Below are positions 32,430-40,353 of a stretch of 64,000 nt of DNA, in pieces; positions within the stretch are counted from its first letter, which is position 1; each line of letters starts with the position of its first letter. The translations under genes were made by a program, and so were the position numbers. The notes under the pieces were generated by a model. The model was given only the letters and a program-made list of their open reading frames with translations. It did not search any database and was not told where the DNA came from. The DNA is taken from positions 2,369,501-2,433,500 of the forward strand of contig JADJRL010000003.1 of NCBI GenBank assembly GCA_016712225.1, written 5' to 3'. The stretch comes from Candidatus Defluviibacterium haderslevense (GTDB lineage Bacteria > Bacteroidota > Bacteroidia > Chitinophagales > Saprospiraceae).

Positions 32430-34924
32430 AATCCAAATCCAATTTTAGTTGTTATTTGTTCCTTAGCTCCTCTTGGTAATAAATCAAGCAATCCAAAATT
32501 AATTTCTCTCAATCTGTCCCAATTTTGGCTTTCCACTGCAAATTTGCCAGCGTCTACTAGACTTTTCGCTTGTGTTTGGTCATTCATTTTTGTTTGTTCA
32601 CCTTTTAACCAATTGAATATGCCTGTTAAAAAATCAGGTGTCCGCCACTTTATTTGTCCAATAATGCTTTGCAGTTCGTCAGATTTCTCTTGAATCTTAA
32701 TTGGGCTATTCGTTGACATAAATGCTTCCTCTTGAGAAACTATATCATTAAATGTTTTCCTTTCGTGGTCATTACCGTTTTCATCAATAAGTTTTAAGCA
32801 TTCTTGCTTTGTTTCAAAATAGTGTTCTTTTACTTTTTGAATACGCTTGTGTTTTGTTGCAGAGTCAATCTCTTGGGCAATTTTTCGTTTTCTATCTTCG
32901 AGTTTATATTTATCATCTGTAACATCATCATCATTTAATTTCTCAGTTTCCTCAGCTACAATTTCCATTTCTTTTTTCAATTTGGATAATGCACTTGCTG
33001 TTTCGTAATCTTCTTTTTCCGTAGCTTGTTCAATTTCTTCTTCCAATTTTTCAGTAAGGTCTTCAACTTGTTCCTTTAATAAATCAATTGGCGTGTGTCT
33101 TTCTTTTGGATTAAAAGTTTCTTTAAACTCTTGGTCAGCCATATTTAAATATGCAGCAACTGTCAAGTCTTGTGATTCGGAAAGGGAAATTGTGATTTCA
33201 ATATCAGAGCCTTTTGAAACATCTCTCTTCAAATTTTTACCAGTAATTAAAACAAAACCCAGTCCTTTATTTGCTTCGGGTAATGCTAAATGTGAGCCCT
33301 GTAATACTTTTACACGTATTACCTCATCTTCACTACCTTTTATGATTGTTTTATTAATAGGGAATGTCAAAGTTCGTTTGGTAGGTAAAATTGTGTTTCG
33401 TTGAAAGATTAGTGCTAGACGTGTATGGCCTGGATTATCATAATCATCAACTTCTAAGCAAATATCTTCCGGCAAAGGTTGACCACTTATACCAAAGCCA
33501 CTATTAATCCCGATTGGCTCTACATCTGTTTCCACAACGTTATTTAGACTGTCATAAACAGTTAATGTGAAAAAATTATAGGCATTTTCTACAAGTGGTA
33601 AATCTTCGCTTATTCTTTCACTTAATTTCTTTAAGCCAGAATCAAATCCACCATCTTGTCTTACAATTTTATAAAATAAGTTTATGGTTTCACCAGTTAC
33701 CCTTGCCGCAAACAATTCATCTTTTTCTTTTGATGCTTTATTATAACTTGCCTTAATTGAAATTGCAGATTTTTTTTGCTGCTTATCTGATTTTGAAATT
33801 TCCTTTTGTTTAGTTGCAGCATAGTAAGCAGCACCAACCGCAACGGCTGTCGTAGGGTCAATTTCACAATTAGCAGGTATTTGTAATATCTCTTCAACTC
33901 TTTGTCTTACATAAGGAATATAAGTAGAGCCACCAACCATTAAAGTAAATTGAATATCCTTTGAACCAAGTGAGTTTCTAGTCAATATGGTTTTTATCAT
34001 TTCAATTGTTCCATCAACAGAAGATTTTATGAGGTCGTTAAATTCTGAACGTGTTATGGTTATTTCAAAATCTACTTCATTTCCTTCTTCATCCTCAAAA
34101 CCATCTACTACAATTTCAGCCGATGTAACAGCCGACAATCTAATTTTAGCTTCTTCGGCTCTGCTTAAAAGAACGTAGTATTTGGAATTGTATTTACCCG
34201 ATGCACTTTTCATTTCGTCCTCTAAATTCTCAAATGAAAATTCTGCATTAATTTTAGGAATCACGAGTTTGTCAACTATCATTTGGTCAATGTCAGCACC
34301 ACCTAAGAAGTTATTTCCTTCGTGGTCAATTACTTTCATCTCACCATCCTTAATTCTGATTAAAGCCACATCAAAAGTTCCGCCACCAAAATCATAAACT
34401 AACCATTGCCCATCTGTCAGTTCTTTTGATTTTTTCATATTTGCGTAGGCTAAACTTGCAGCAATTGGTTCCTGTAATAAAACAACTTGCTTGAAACCTG
34501 CTTGATAACCTGCTTCCTTTGTAGCATTTGATTGGATTAGGTCAAACGAAGCAGGAATAGTGATTACAACTGATTCCAAATTATCACCTGTGTTTACGAA
34601 AGTTTTTAATTCTTTCAGCACTTGTGCAGAAAGTTCAATTGGTGTAATGGAACGATTTTGTGATTTGATTTGAAAACTTTCTGATGTTCCCATCTTTCGT
34701 TTAAAAAAGGCCTGCGTAAAAGCATCCTTTTTTTGTTTTCCAAACATCACTTTTGCTTGACTACCAACAATTATTTTGTCTTTCTGATAGCAAACTACAG
34801 ATGGCAGAGTTGCTCTACCATAATCCAACGGATTATTGAAAACGATTACTTCACCTTTAACAAATTTGGCGATAGCCGAATTTGTTGTTCCAAGGTCTAT
34901 TCCGAAATTGATTGTATTTTCCAT
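32426..34924 (-). CDS. Divergent Hsp70 (DnaK-like) chaperone
   Basis: 832 residues, longer than the usual 610-640. The ATPase domain is intact: FGIDLGTTNSAIAKF at the N-terminus, LLQEPIAASLAYA, WLVYDFGGGTFDVALIRI, and the adenosine-site LMVGGSTYIP. The substrate-binding half is diverged, and the C-terminus carries a long acidic coiled coil (DLTEKLEEEIEQATEKEDYE) and an extension unlike DnaK. It lies between a GrpE-like gene and a TerB-like gene, so it is an Hsp70 with its own exchange factor. It is probably dedicated to a special client; the client is unknown. Confidence 0.9.
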   Translation of the reverse strand: MENTINFGIDLGTTNSAIAKFVKGEVIVFNNPLDYGRATLPSVVCYQKDKIIVGSQAKVMFGKQKKDAFTQAFFKRKMGTSESFQIKSQNRSITPIELSAQVLKELKTFVNTGDNLESVVITIPASFDLIQSNATKEAGYQAGFKQVVLLQEPIAASLAYANMKKSKELTDGQWLVYDFGGGTFDVALIRIKDGEMKVIDHEGNNFLGGADIDQMIVDKLVIPKINAEFSFENLEDEMKSASGKYNSKYYVLLSRAEEAKIRLSAVTSAEIVVDGFEDEEGNEVDFEITITRSEFNDLIKSSVDGTIEMIKTILTRNSLGSKDIQFTLMVGGSTYIPYVRQRVEEILQIPANCEIDPTTAVAVGAAYYAATKQKEISKSDKQQKKSAISIKASYNKASKEKDELFAARVTGETINLFYKIVRQDGGFDSGLKKLSERISEDLPLVENAYNFFTLTVYDSLNNVVETDVEPIGINSGFGISGQPLPEDICLEVDDYDNPGHTRLALIFQRNTILPTKRTLTFPINKTIIKGSEDEVIRVKVLQGSHLALPEANKGLGFVLITGKNLKRDVSKGSDIEITISLSESQDLTVAAYLNMADQEFKETFNPKERHTPIDLLKEQVEDLTEKLEEEIEQATEKEDYETASALSKLKKEMEIVAEETEKLNDDDVTDDKYKLEDRKRKIAQEIDSATKHKRIQKVKEHYFETKQECLKLIDENGNDHERKTFNDIVSQEEAFMSTNSPIKIQEKSDELQSIIGQIKWRTPDFLTGIFNWLKGEQTKMNDQTQAKSLVDAGKFAVESQNWDRLREINFGLLDLLPRGAKEQITTKIGFGL

Positions 34925-34944
34925 TTTTATATGATTTTAAAGAT

Positions 34945-35292
34945 TTAAGATTTTGATTCAGCTACAACAATACCTTTTCGGGCAATAAGTGTAATACCGC
35001 CCTTGCGATACCTAACAATAGGTTTTATTACTTCTGTAATAATTAGGTTGTCAGCAGAGTTTCCAGCAATACTTGCTTCTATATCGGTTCGAGTTTCGTT
35101 GTATGCTTCGCCAATTGGATTGTGATATACTAGTCCTCCGTCTGTTTCAAGCTGTTCAAATATCTCTTTTAACCTACTTACATTTCGGCTTATAGAGTTT
35201 GATTCTGTTAGGCTTTCCACCTTTTTTTCAATTTCAAAGACTTGGTCTATCAAGTCAATGTAAATTTTTGGCACTTTTATTTGTTCGTTCAT
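34945..35292 (-). CDS. GrpE-like nucleotide exchange factor
   Basis: 115 residues, shorter than GrpE (about 190). A helical N-terminus (IDLIDQVFEIEKKVESLT) leads into a GrpE-style beta domain: YHNPIGEAYNETRTDIEASIAG and ITEVIKPIVRYRKGGITLIARKGIVVAES. GrpE releases ADP from Hsp70. The gene is 20 bp before the Hsp70 gene. Short GrpE-like proteins accompany operonic Hsp70s in conflict-type loci (family knowledge). Confidence 0.78.
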   Translation of the reverse strand: MNEQIKVPKIYIDLIDQVFEIEKKVESLTESNSISRNVSRLKEIFEQLETDGGLVYHNPIGEAYNETRTDIEASIAGNSADNLIITEVIKPIVRYRKGGITLIARKGIVVAESKS

Positions 35293-35295
35293 ATT

Positions 35296-36729
35296 TTAAT
35301 TGTTTTCGATTAATGCTTTTAGAATAAGGAATGAAACATATCCGATTAAACCATATTTCCACACCTTTTGCCACGTGTGTAACTTAAGTTTACCAAAAAA
35401 TCTATATCCGTTGAATGTTTCTTCACAATTATATCGGGCTATGGGTAAAATTGGAATACCAATAATTACAAAGTATAATGTTTTTCCATAAATAGTTGTT
35501 CCACAACCATTAATTAAGCTTAAAGAGGGTGCTGAACTTACTGGCTCACCTATTTCATCTCTTTCTTTTTTAAGTTCTTTAAGTTTTGAGAAATCAGCAT
35601 TTAGTTTCGTTTTATTTTCTGATGTTAGATTTATACTTAAAGCCTTTGTAATTGTTTTTATAGCGGTATCTATGTCGTGATGAACATTCCACATCGAAAC
35701 TGAAATCCCACGAAGCATAAAAGCAATTGATATTCGGATTTCATCGGCAAATGATTCCAATTTATTTAAATCTTCGATAGGAATGGAATTAATTGTTCCT
35801 AAAGCATCTTTAGGTTTCATTTTGCTTTCTTCAATTTTAGTATGTATAGTCCTTAGGTTTAATAATGTTTCTGCCCAAACCTTTAGAATTGGAGCGAATT
35901 TTTCTTGTTCTAATTGGTCAATATGCTTTCTTTTTACTATCTCATAGTTTTTTTGGAATGTTGGTTTGCTTACACTTTCAATATTTAGTTCTAATAAATG
36001 TTCTAATAAATTTAATGCAACGTGTGAATTGCCAAACTCATTCCAAATTGCCAATTGCAGGAAGTTAATTGATGCTGCAATTTTATTTATTTGACTTTGA
36101 AAATATGGTGGCAACTGATTAAGCAATTCTTTAGGAAATAAATCCTTTACCAAATCAATAACTTCATCAATGTCTTCATCTGAATAATCAGATTCCTCAT
36201 TCTTGATATCTTTTGTAATTGCGTCAACTTTTTGCAGCCGATTTTGAATTTCAATACTAAGGCCTTTGAAAGCTAAGTTTAAGTCTGCTGTGCTAATTAA
36301 AACTTGTGTTCTTAAAATATTCCTAAGCCTTTCCACGTCTTCGTCTGTAAAAGCTTTTAAAATTGCTCTGTCAAATTTTGGAGAGAAGTAAGGACTGATA
36401 AATTTTACAAATTCAGGTAGTTTATAAATACTTTCCTGTTTGAAAGATTCAAAAAGTCTTTCATTACCGTTTACTAGAAATTCATTTAATAACTTATTAG
36501 AAACAAGGTGTGAATAGAACTCTAAGGCATTTGTGTTTTCTAATTCATCAATAACCTTTTCGCAATCGGTTTTAGTGAGAGATAAACCTTTATAATCAAG
36601 GTGTCCATTGTCTGAAAGGTCAATGTCGGCAAAAAGTTTTCTTTTTGCTTTTTTTACGATTGAATTATCAATAACCGCTATGTCGGTATTTTCCAATTCA
36701 AGTATTTCTATTGGGTTTATAAAATTCAT
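35296..36729 (-). CDS. Large helical protein with C-terminal membrane segment
   Basis: 477 residues. It starts MNFINPIEILELENTDIAVIDN, which resembles the opening of J-domain-like proteins (NPxEIL), followed by long helices with TPR-like spacing and an acidic stretch (NEESDYSDEDIDEV). Near the end come NGCGTTIYGKTLYFVIIGIPILPIARY and a last hydrophobic helix (YGLIGYVSFLILKALI), giving membrane attachment. No HPD motif is visible, so it is not a classical DnaJ. It is placed directly before grpE-like and hsp70 genes, so a client or adaptor role is likely (inference). Confidence 0.65.
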   Translation of the reverse strand: MNFINPIEILELENTDIAVIDNSIVKKAKRKLFADIDLSDNGHLDYKGLSLTKTDCEKVIDELENTNALEFYSHLVSNKLLNEFLVNGNERLFESFKQESIYKLPEFVKFISPYFSPKFDRAILKAFTDEDVERLRNILRTQVLISTADLNLAFKGLSIEIQNRLQKVDAITKDIKNEESDYSDEDIDEVIDLVKDLFPKELLNQLPPYFQSQINKIAASINFLQLAIWNEFGNSHVALNLLEHLLELNIESVSKPTFQKNYEIVKRKHIDQLEQEKFAPILKVWAETLLNLRTIHTKIEESKMKPKDALGTINSIPIEDLNKLESFADEIRISIAFMLRGISVSMWNVHHDIDTAIKTITKALSINLTSENKTKLNADFSKLKELKKERDEIGEPVSSAPSLSLINGCGTTIYGKTLYFVIIGIPILPIARYNCEETFNGYRFFGKLKLHTWQKVWKYGLIGYVSFLILKALIENN

Positions 36730-36734
36730 AGCTA

Positions 36735-37277
36735 TTACCTTCTTTCAGTTACTATATAAAATTGCCAAGTGTAGCCCATATTACTCTCCATATATTCAGT
36801 CCCAATGTTTGGAATAACACCTGGTGCTGATGCACGATAATTATATGTCCCTGGACTTAGTGTAATAGTTCTTTTTTGTTTGGGTGAGAACGAATAGGTT
36901 TCACTATTCAATTTTAAAGTAAGTGTCATTGAAGTATTATTGAATATTTCAATTTCGGGATTGTAAGTGGAAGTCTTACCACTTGGAGTAAACATACCCC
37001 TTTCATTTTTCTCTACAATATCACCAAGTTTTACAAAGGATTTATGTATATAACCTTCTTTGTCGGTTGCAATGTCAATTATGTTATAAAAATCATTTTC
37101 GGTTTCAAGGGATACAATAAATATTTGTGTTCCCTGCTTCAATGATGAAATTACTCCGTAGTCAGTCCCGGGTCCTTGTCTGAAGTTGACCTGTTTTGTC
37201 ACCCAGCCCAAATATGACTGGCTGAACCCAACTGAAGCTGTCAAAAGTAAAAGAGTTAAAAAGAATAGTTTTTTCAT
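36735..37277 (-). CDS. Secreted SH3b-domain protein
   Basis: 180 residues. Signal peptide MKKLFFLTLLLLTASVGFSQ, then a bacterial SH3 domain (VNFRQGPGTDYGVISSLKQGTQIFIVS, IIDIATDKEGYIHKSFVKLGD), then a beta-rich C-terminal domain (IEIFNNTSMTLTLKLNSETYSF). It is the first gene of the Hsp70 operon and 5 bp from the next gene. The mix of a secreted protein and cytosolic chaperones in one operon is unusual. Confidence 0.75.
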   Translation of the reverse strand: MKKLFFLTLLLLTASVGFSQSYLGWVTKQVNFRQGPGTDYGVISSLKQGTQIFIVSLETENDFYNIIDIATDKEGYIHKSFVKLGDIVEKNERGMFTPSGKTSTYNPEIEIFNNTSMTLTLKLNSETYSFSPKQKRTITLSPGTYNYRASAPGVIPNIGTEYMESNMGYTWQFYIVTERR

Positions 37278-37328
37278 ATGCTACAAGTTTATTGAATTTA
37301 TTGTTTGTTCCGTCTGTGCGTTGGCAAA

Positions 37329-37392
37329 AAATGGCTCTTTTGGTTTTGCGAAGGGTCGGCTTGTGTGTCGGGCAAAACCAAATGTGCCATTT
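37329..37392. repeat. Type B palindrome 4
   Basis: Arms AAATGGCTCTTTTGGTTTTG and CAAAACCAAATGTGCCATTT around a loop with GGGTCGGCTTGTGTG. It lies at the 5' end of the Hsp70 cassette. Confidence 0.8.
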
Positions 37393-37553
37393 GTGCGGCT
37401 GGCTAAAATTGTTTTTAAAAAATGTGCGGTTGGAAAAAATAAAAATACAGAAGCGTTGGCTTTTGGGTCGGCTGTCTGATGGTTCATTTGTCCAGTCACT
37501 TTATGTTTATTTCTGTCGTTCATTCTTGCTGTGTCGTCTTTTAGGCTTGCAGG

Positions 37554-37679
37554 TAACGTTTTGCAGCTACCCGAAGGGCGGGACTTTTACCACAAAACTT
37601 GATTTGAAAAACTAATGTTTGATTAACCACAAAACTGTCTTTGGAACACGAAACCCCGCCTTTTGGGTAGGTGCTGTTA
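37554..37679 (-). repeat. attC-like cassette site 21
   Basis: 126 bp, TAACG to GTTA. Arms are GCAGCTACCCGAAGGGCGGG and CCCGCCTTTTGGGTAGGTGC. Right flank GTTACAAGC pairs with GCTTGTAAC before site 22. Confidence 0.88.
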
Positions 37680-37747
37680 CAAGCTGCCCTTCTGTCTGTC
37701 GTGGTTTGTTTGTCGTCTGTGATGTTGTGTCGGTGCGGCTGGGCAGG

Positions 37748-37806
37748 CACACTCTTTTGCAAGCTTTGGCTTGTGTGTTGGCTTGTGGGGCTTGCAAATG
37801 TGTGTG
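37748..37806. repeat. Type B palindrome 5
   Basis: Arms CACACTCTTTTGCAAG and CTTGCAAATGTGTGTG. It lies at the 3' end of the LexA-fusion cassette. Confidence 0.75.
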
Positions 37807-37826
37807 ACTGCTGCATGGGCTGAAAT

Positions 37827-40037
37827 TTATTCTATTACTCTATCAAATATTCCAATTACACTAAAGGTCTTTTCATTTATTGCATTTGGGTCAATTACTA
37901 TATCTTGATATGAAGCATCAAATGACTTTGGTTTAAGAATAATTTTTTCATGATGCCAACTTTCTTCGTTAATTGCTTTTTGACTGTAATATTCCTTGAA
38001 TGTATAGCAAGAACCATAATCTAAATCTTGATGGTCGTAATACTCGGCAATGACCATTAAGCCATTTCTACTACCGCCAGTATACCTCTTAAACAAAGCT
38101 ATTTGACCATCTTGTACTATTTTATTCATGGAGTTCCCAATTATTCTACACGCAAAATGGTCTTGTGTAATTTTTACGCCATCAGGAACTAAAATGAATT
38201 TTTCTTCAGGGATTCTGTCATTAAATTTAAATTCACCTGCAGCCACTTTTAAAGAGTATAGTGGTACGCTATTTTCAAATGGAATTAATTGAATTTCTTT
38301 TGCCTCGGCAATCGCAATAATTGGAGTCTTGTTTTCATTAAATAAATAAATATGCTTTTTAAAAAAATTTCGCAAATTTTCGTCACACACATAAATGTAG
38401 CAACCTAGTATGCCTCTGAGCATTATAGTCTTGTAAATATTTACTACATAGTCTTTCAGTATTGCGTTATCTCTTATTGTTGCAGTTCCATTTCTGTCTT
38501 TATAATTTTCCTTGACTATCTCTATTTCTTTTGATATTGGATTGTATATTATTTCAGGTCCAAAAATTATTGCTGCGTAATTGAGGTCGTAACCTTGAGT
38601 GGTATGAATACAACCTACCTCTTTTGCATCAATATCAGAATTGATGTAATCAATTGCAGTTGAGTTCCATTTTAGTTTGATGTTTTCTATTTCAATATCA
38701 TATGCATCAGGGTCATTCTGACTTATCCATGGCCAGGCATAGCCAGCAATGAATCTTGACAGCTGATGTTTTTCGTTCTTTTCTCTTAGTTCATTCACGA
38801 ATTCAGAAAAATTATCAAAAAGCAGTAAGTCATAATTGGTATCGTTGTATTTGAACTCTTTATTCTTAAAAGTATTGTCTAATAAATTATTCACAAAATC
38901 AACAAATCCATTGCCTCCTTTTACTCTGAACTGCGAATGCAATTTGACATTTATAGAGTTAGGAGCAATTTTTAAGTTTTCAAAATCAACAGCATCAACA
39001 TCAGATGGTTTTATAGATTGTTTAGCATCGTAAAAATATAATACTTTATTTGACCTTAATTGAGTCCAAGCTAATTCTGAAGTGTTTAGTTTGTCTAGTT
39101 TTAGTGCGTTACAAACCCTGTCATAAATTGCGAAGTATGGGCCAAGATTTACTCTTTTTCGCAAACGATGAGATTCGTCTACAAATAGAATATCATATGA
39201 TTCATATTCCAGATCTGAAGGGCCAATAACAAGATTAGAATTTAAACCACTAATGTTTCGAAAAACCTTTTTAATAGTTTTTCTAAAAGAACCCATTGCT
39301 ATAACCAAACCCATTTTAGGATTAGGAAACTTTATCTTTAAAAGCTTTACCTTATTTATAAAATCTTTTTCGTCTTCACCAAATTCTCTATAATTAAAAT
39401 CCTCATCAGATGTGAGCATTAACTTAAATAGAAAAATAGCTAGGATGGTCTTTCCTGTACCTGCGCCACCTTCCACCAATACTGATTTTTTATTTTCCGA
39501 CAGTAGTGCATCTATAATTAACATCAAATTTTTTCTTTGATCGGCAGATAAAGTTTTATAAGGCGAATATTTGAACAAGTCACTATTAGAAATATGCTCT
39601 AAACTATGTTGAGCAATTCCATTCCTGATAAGGCCATTCCAAATATTTTTAAACATATCCCAATAAAGCTCATCTCTTTGATAATAAGAGTGGTTTACCA
39701 GTCCTAGATTGCCATTTAATAATTTGTATTTGCCATCAGCATGCAGATACTTTATCAAATTAGATTCAATATCTAATGTTACCGATTTATTGAATTTTTT
39801 ACTTGAAATTAAATGGGCTTCTTGTAAATGGCTTTTGCTTGGTGTTTGCAAATGTGTGAAAATTCGTGAATTAGTATCAATGGTTTCACCAACATATGCT
39901 TGACTTACTCCATTGCTATTTAAAATATATACGACTGGCCAATTTTCGCTTACGAAATATTGTGATTGAATGGAATTCAATCCATTATTATTGAACGCAA
40001 TTTTGTTTATTTCAAAATCTTGGTTATAGTTCATCAT
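37827..40037 (-). CDS. GIY-YIG / DUF2075-type ATPase / LexA-like autopeptidase fusion
   Basis: 736 residues in three parts. (1) GIY-YIG nuclease: VVYILNSNGVSQAYVGETID (about 35-54). (2) P-loop ATPase of the DUF2075/SF1 type: Walker A GGAGTGKT (about 190-197), Walker B YDILFVDESHRL and GCIHTTQGYDLNYAAIIFG. (3) S24/LexA-like domain: cleavage-type AAGE at about 599-602, GNSM with the candidate nucleophile Ser636, and YTFKEYY with the candidate Lys681. Cut site, Ser and Lys spacing fit LexA/UmuD/CI. The natural inference is that RecA-stimulated or ligand-triggered self-cleavage switches the nuclease-ATPase on or off. Last gene of a four-gene operon. Confidence 0.85.
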   Translation of the reverse strand: MMNYNQDFEINKIAFNNNGLNSIQSQYFVSENWPVVYILNSNGVSQAYVGETIDTNSRIFTHLQTPSKSHLQEAHLISSKKFNKSVTLDIESNLIKYLHADGKYKLLNGNLGLVNHSYYQRDELYWDMFKNIWNGLIRNGIAQHSLEHISNSDLFKYSPYKTLSADQRKNLMLIIDALLSENKKSVLVEGGAGTGKTILAIFLFKLMLTSDEDFNYREFGEDEKDFINKVKLLKIKFPNPKMGLVIAMGSFRKTIKKVFRNISGLNSNLVIGPSDLEYESYDILFVDESHRLRKRVNLGPYFAIYDRVCNALKLDKLNTSELAWTQLRSNKVLYFYDAKQSIKPSDVDAVDFENLKIAPNSINVKLHSQFRVKGGNGFVDFVNNLLDNTFKNKEFKYNDTNYDLLLFDNFSEFVNELREKNEKHQLSRFIAGYAWPWISQNDPDAYDIEIENIKLKWNSTAIDYINSDIDAKEVGCIHTTQGYDLNYAAIIFGPEIIYNPISKEIEIVKENYKDRNGTATIRDNAILKDYVVNIYKTIMLRGILGCYIYVCDENLRNFFKKHIYLFNENKTPIIAIAEAKEIQLIPFENSVPLYSLKVAAGEFKFNDRIPEEKFILVPDGVKITQDHFACRIIGNSMNKIVQDGQIALFKRYTGGSRNGLMVIAEYYDHQDLDYGSCYTFKEYYSQKAINEESWHHEKIILKPKSFDASYQDIVIDPNAINEKTFSVIGIFDRVIE

Positions 40038-40353
40038 ACTTTTTTGCTGTTCCTTTAGCTTTGGCTACTGGATATTTTTCACCATTTGTTTTGATTTTAT
40101 CCAAAACAATTTCCTTTACATCAAATCCATATTTTTCAGCAAGCAAAAATGCAAATGAAAAAATGTCGGCAAGTTCCTCTTTTACCTTTTCAGTATTTGC
40201 TTCATCTGCTTTCTTCCAAAGGAATAATTCTAAAAGTTCAGCAGATTCAATGCTAATAGCTAATGCCAAATCTTTTGGATTGTGAAATTGCTCCCAATCT
40301 CTTTCATTTCTGAATTTCAAAAGTGCTTGTATTATTTCTTCGCTTTCCTTCAT
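40024..40353 (-). CDS. MazG-like nucleotide pyrophosphohydrolase
   Basis: 109 residues. MazG/all-alpha NTP-PPase pattern: RNERDWEQFHNPKDLALAISIESAELLELFLW, then KVKEELADIFSFAFLLAEKYG with the ExxE...ExxD metal ligands. Such enzymes hydrolyse (d)NTPs to NMP and PPi. It overlaps the next gene by 14 bp and the previous one by 1 bp. In defence contexts, nucleotide-depleting MazG proteins are known effectors; the role here is inferred. Confidence 0.88.
   Translation of the reverse strand: MKESEEIIQALLKFRNERDWEQFHNPKDLALAISIESAELLELFLWKKADEANTEKVKEELADIFSFAFLLAEKYGFDVKEIVLDKIKTNGEKYPVAKAKGTAKKYDEL

Larger units (their letters stand above)
37278..37826. other. Boundary region between Hsp70 and LexA-fusion cassettes
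   Basis: It contains type B palindromes 4 and 5 on either side of cassette site 21, each belonging to a different cassette, with GT-rich connecting sequence. I see no gene. Confidence 0.7.

Noticed and set aside
37827..40037. Treating the C-terminal domain as an uncharacterised tail
   Set aside because: The order AAGE, GNSM, YTFK with LexA-like spacing is too specific to ignore, so it is annotated as LexA-like.
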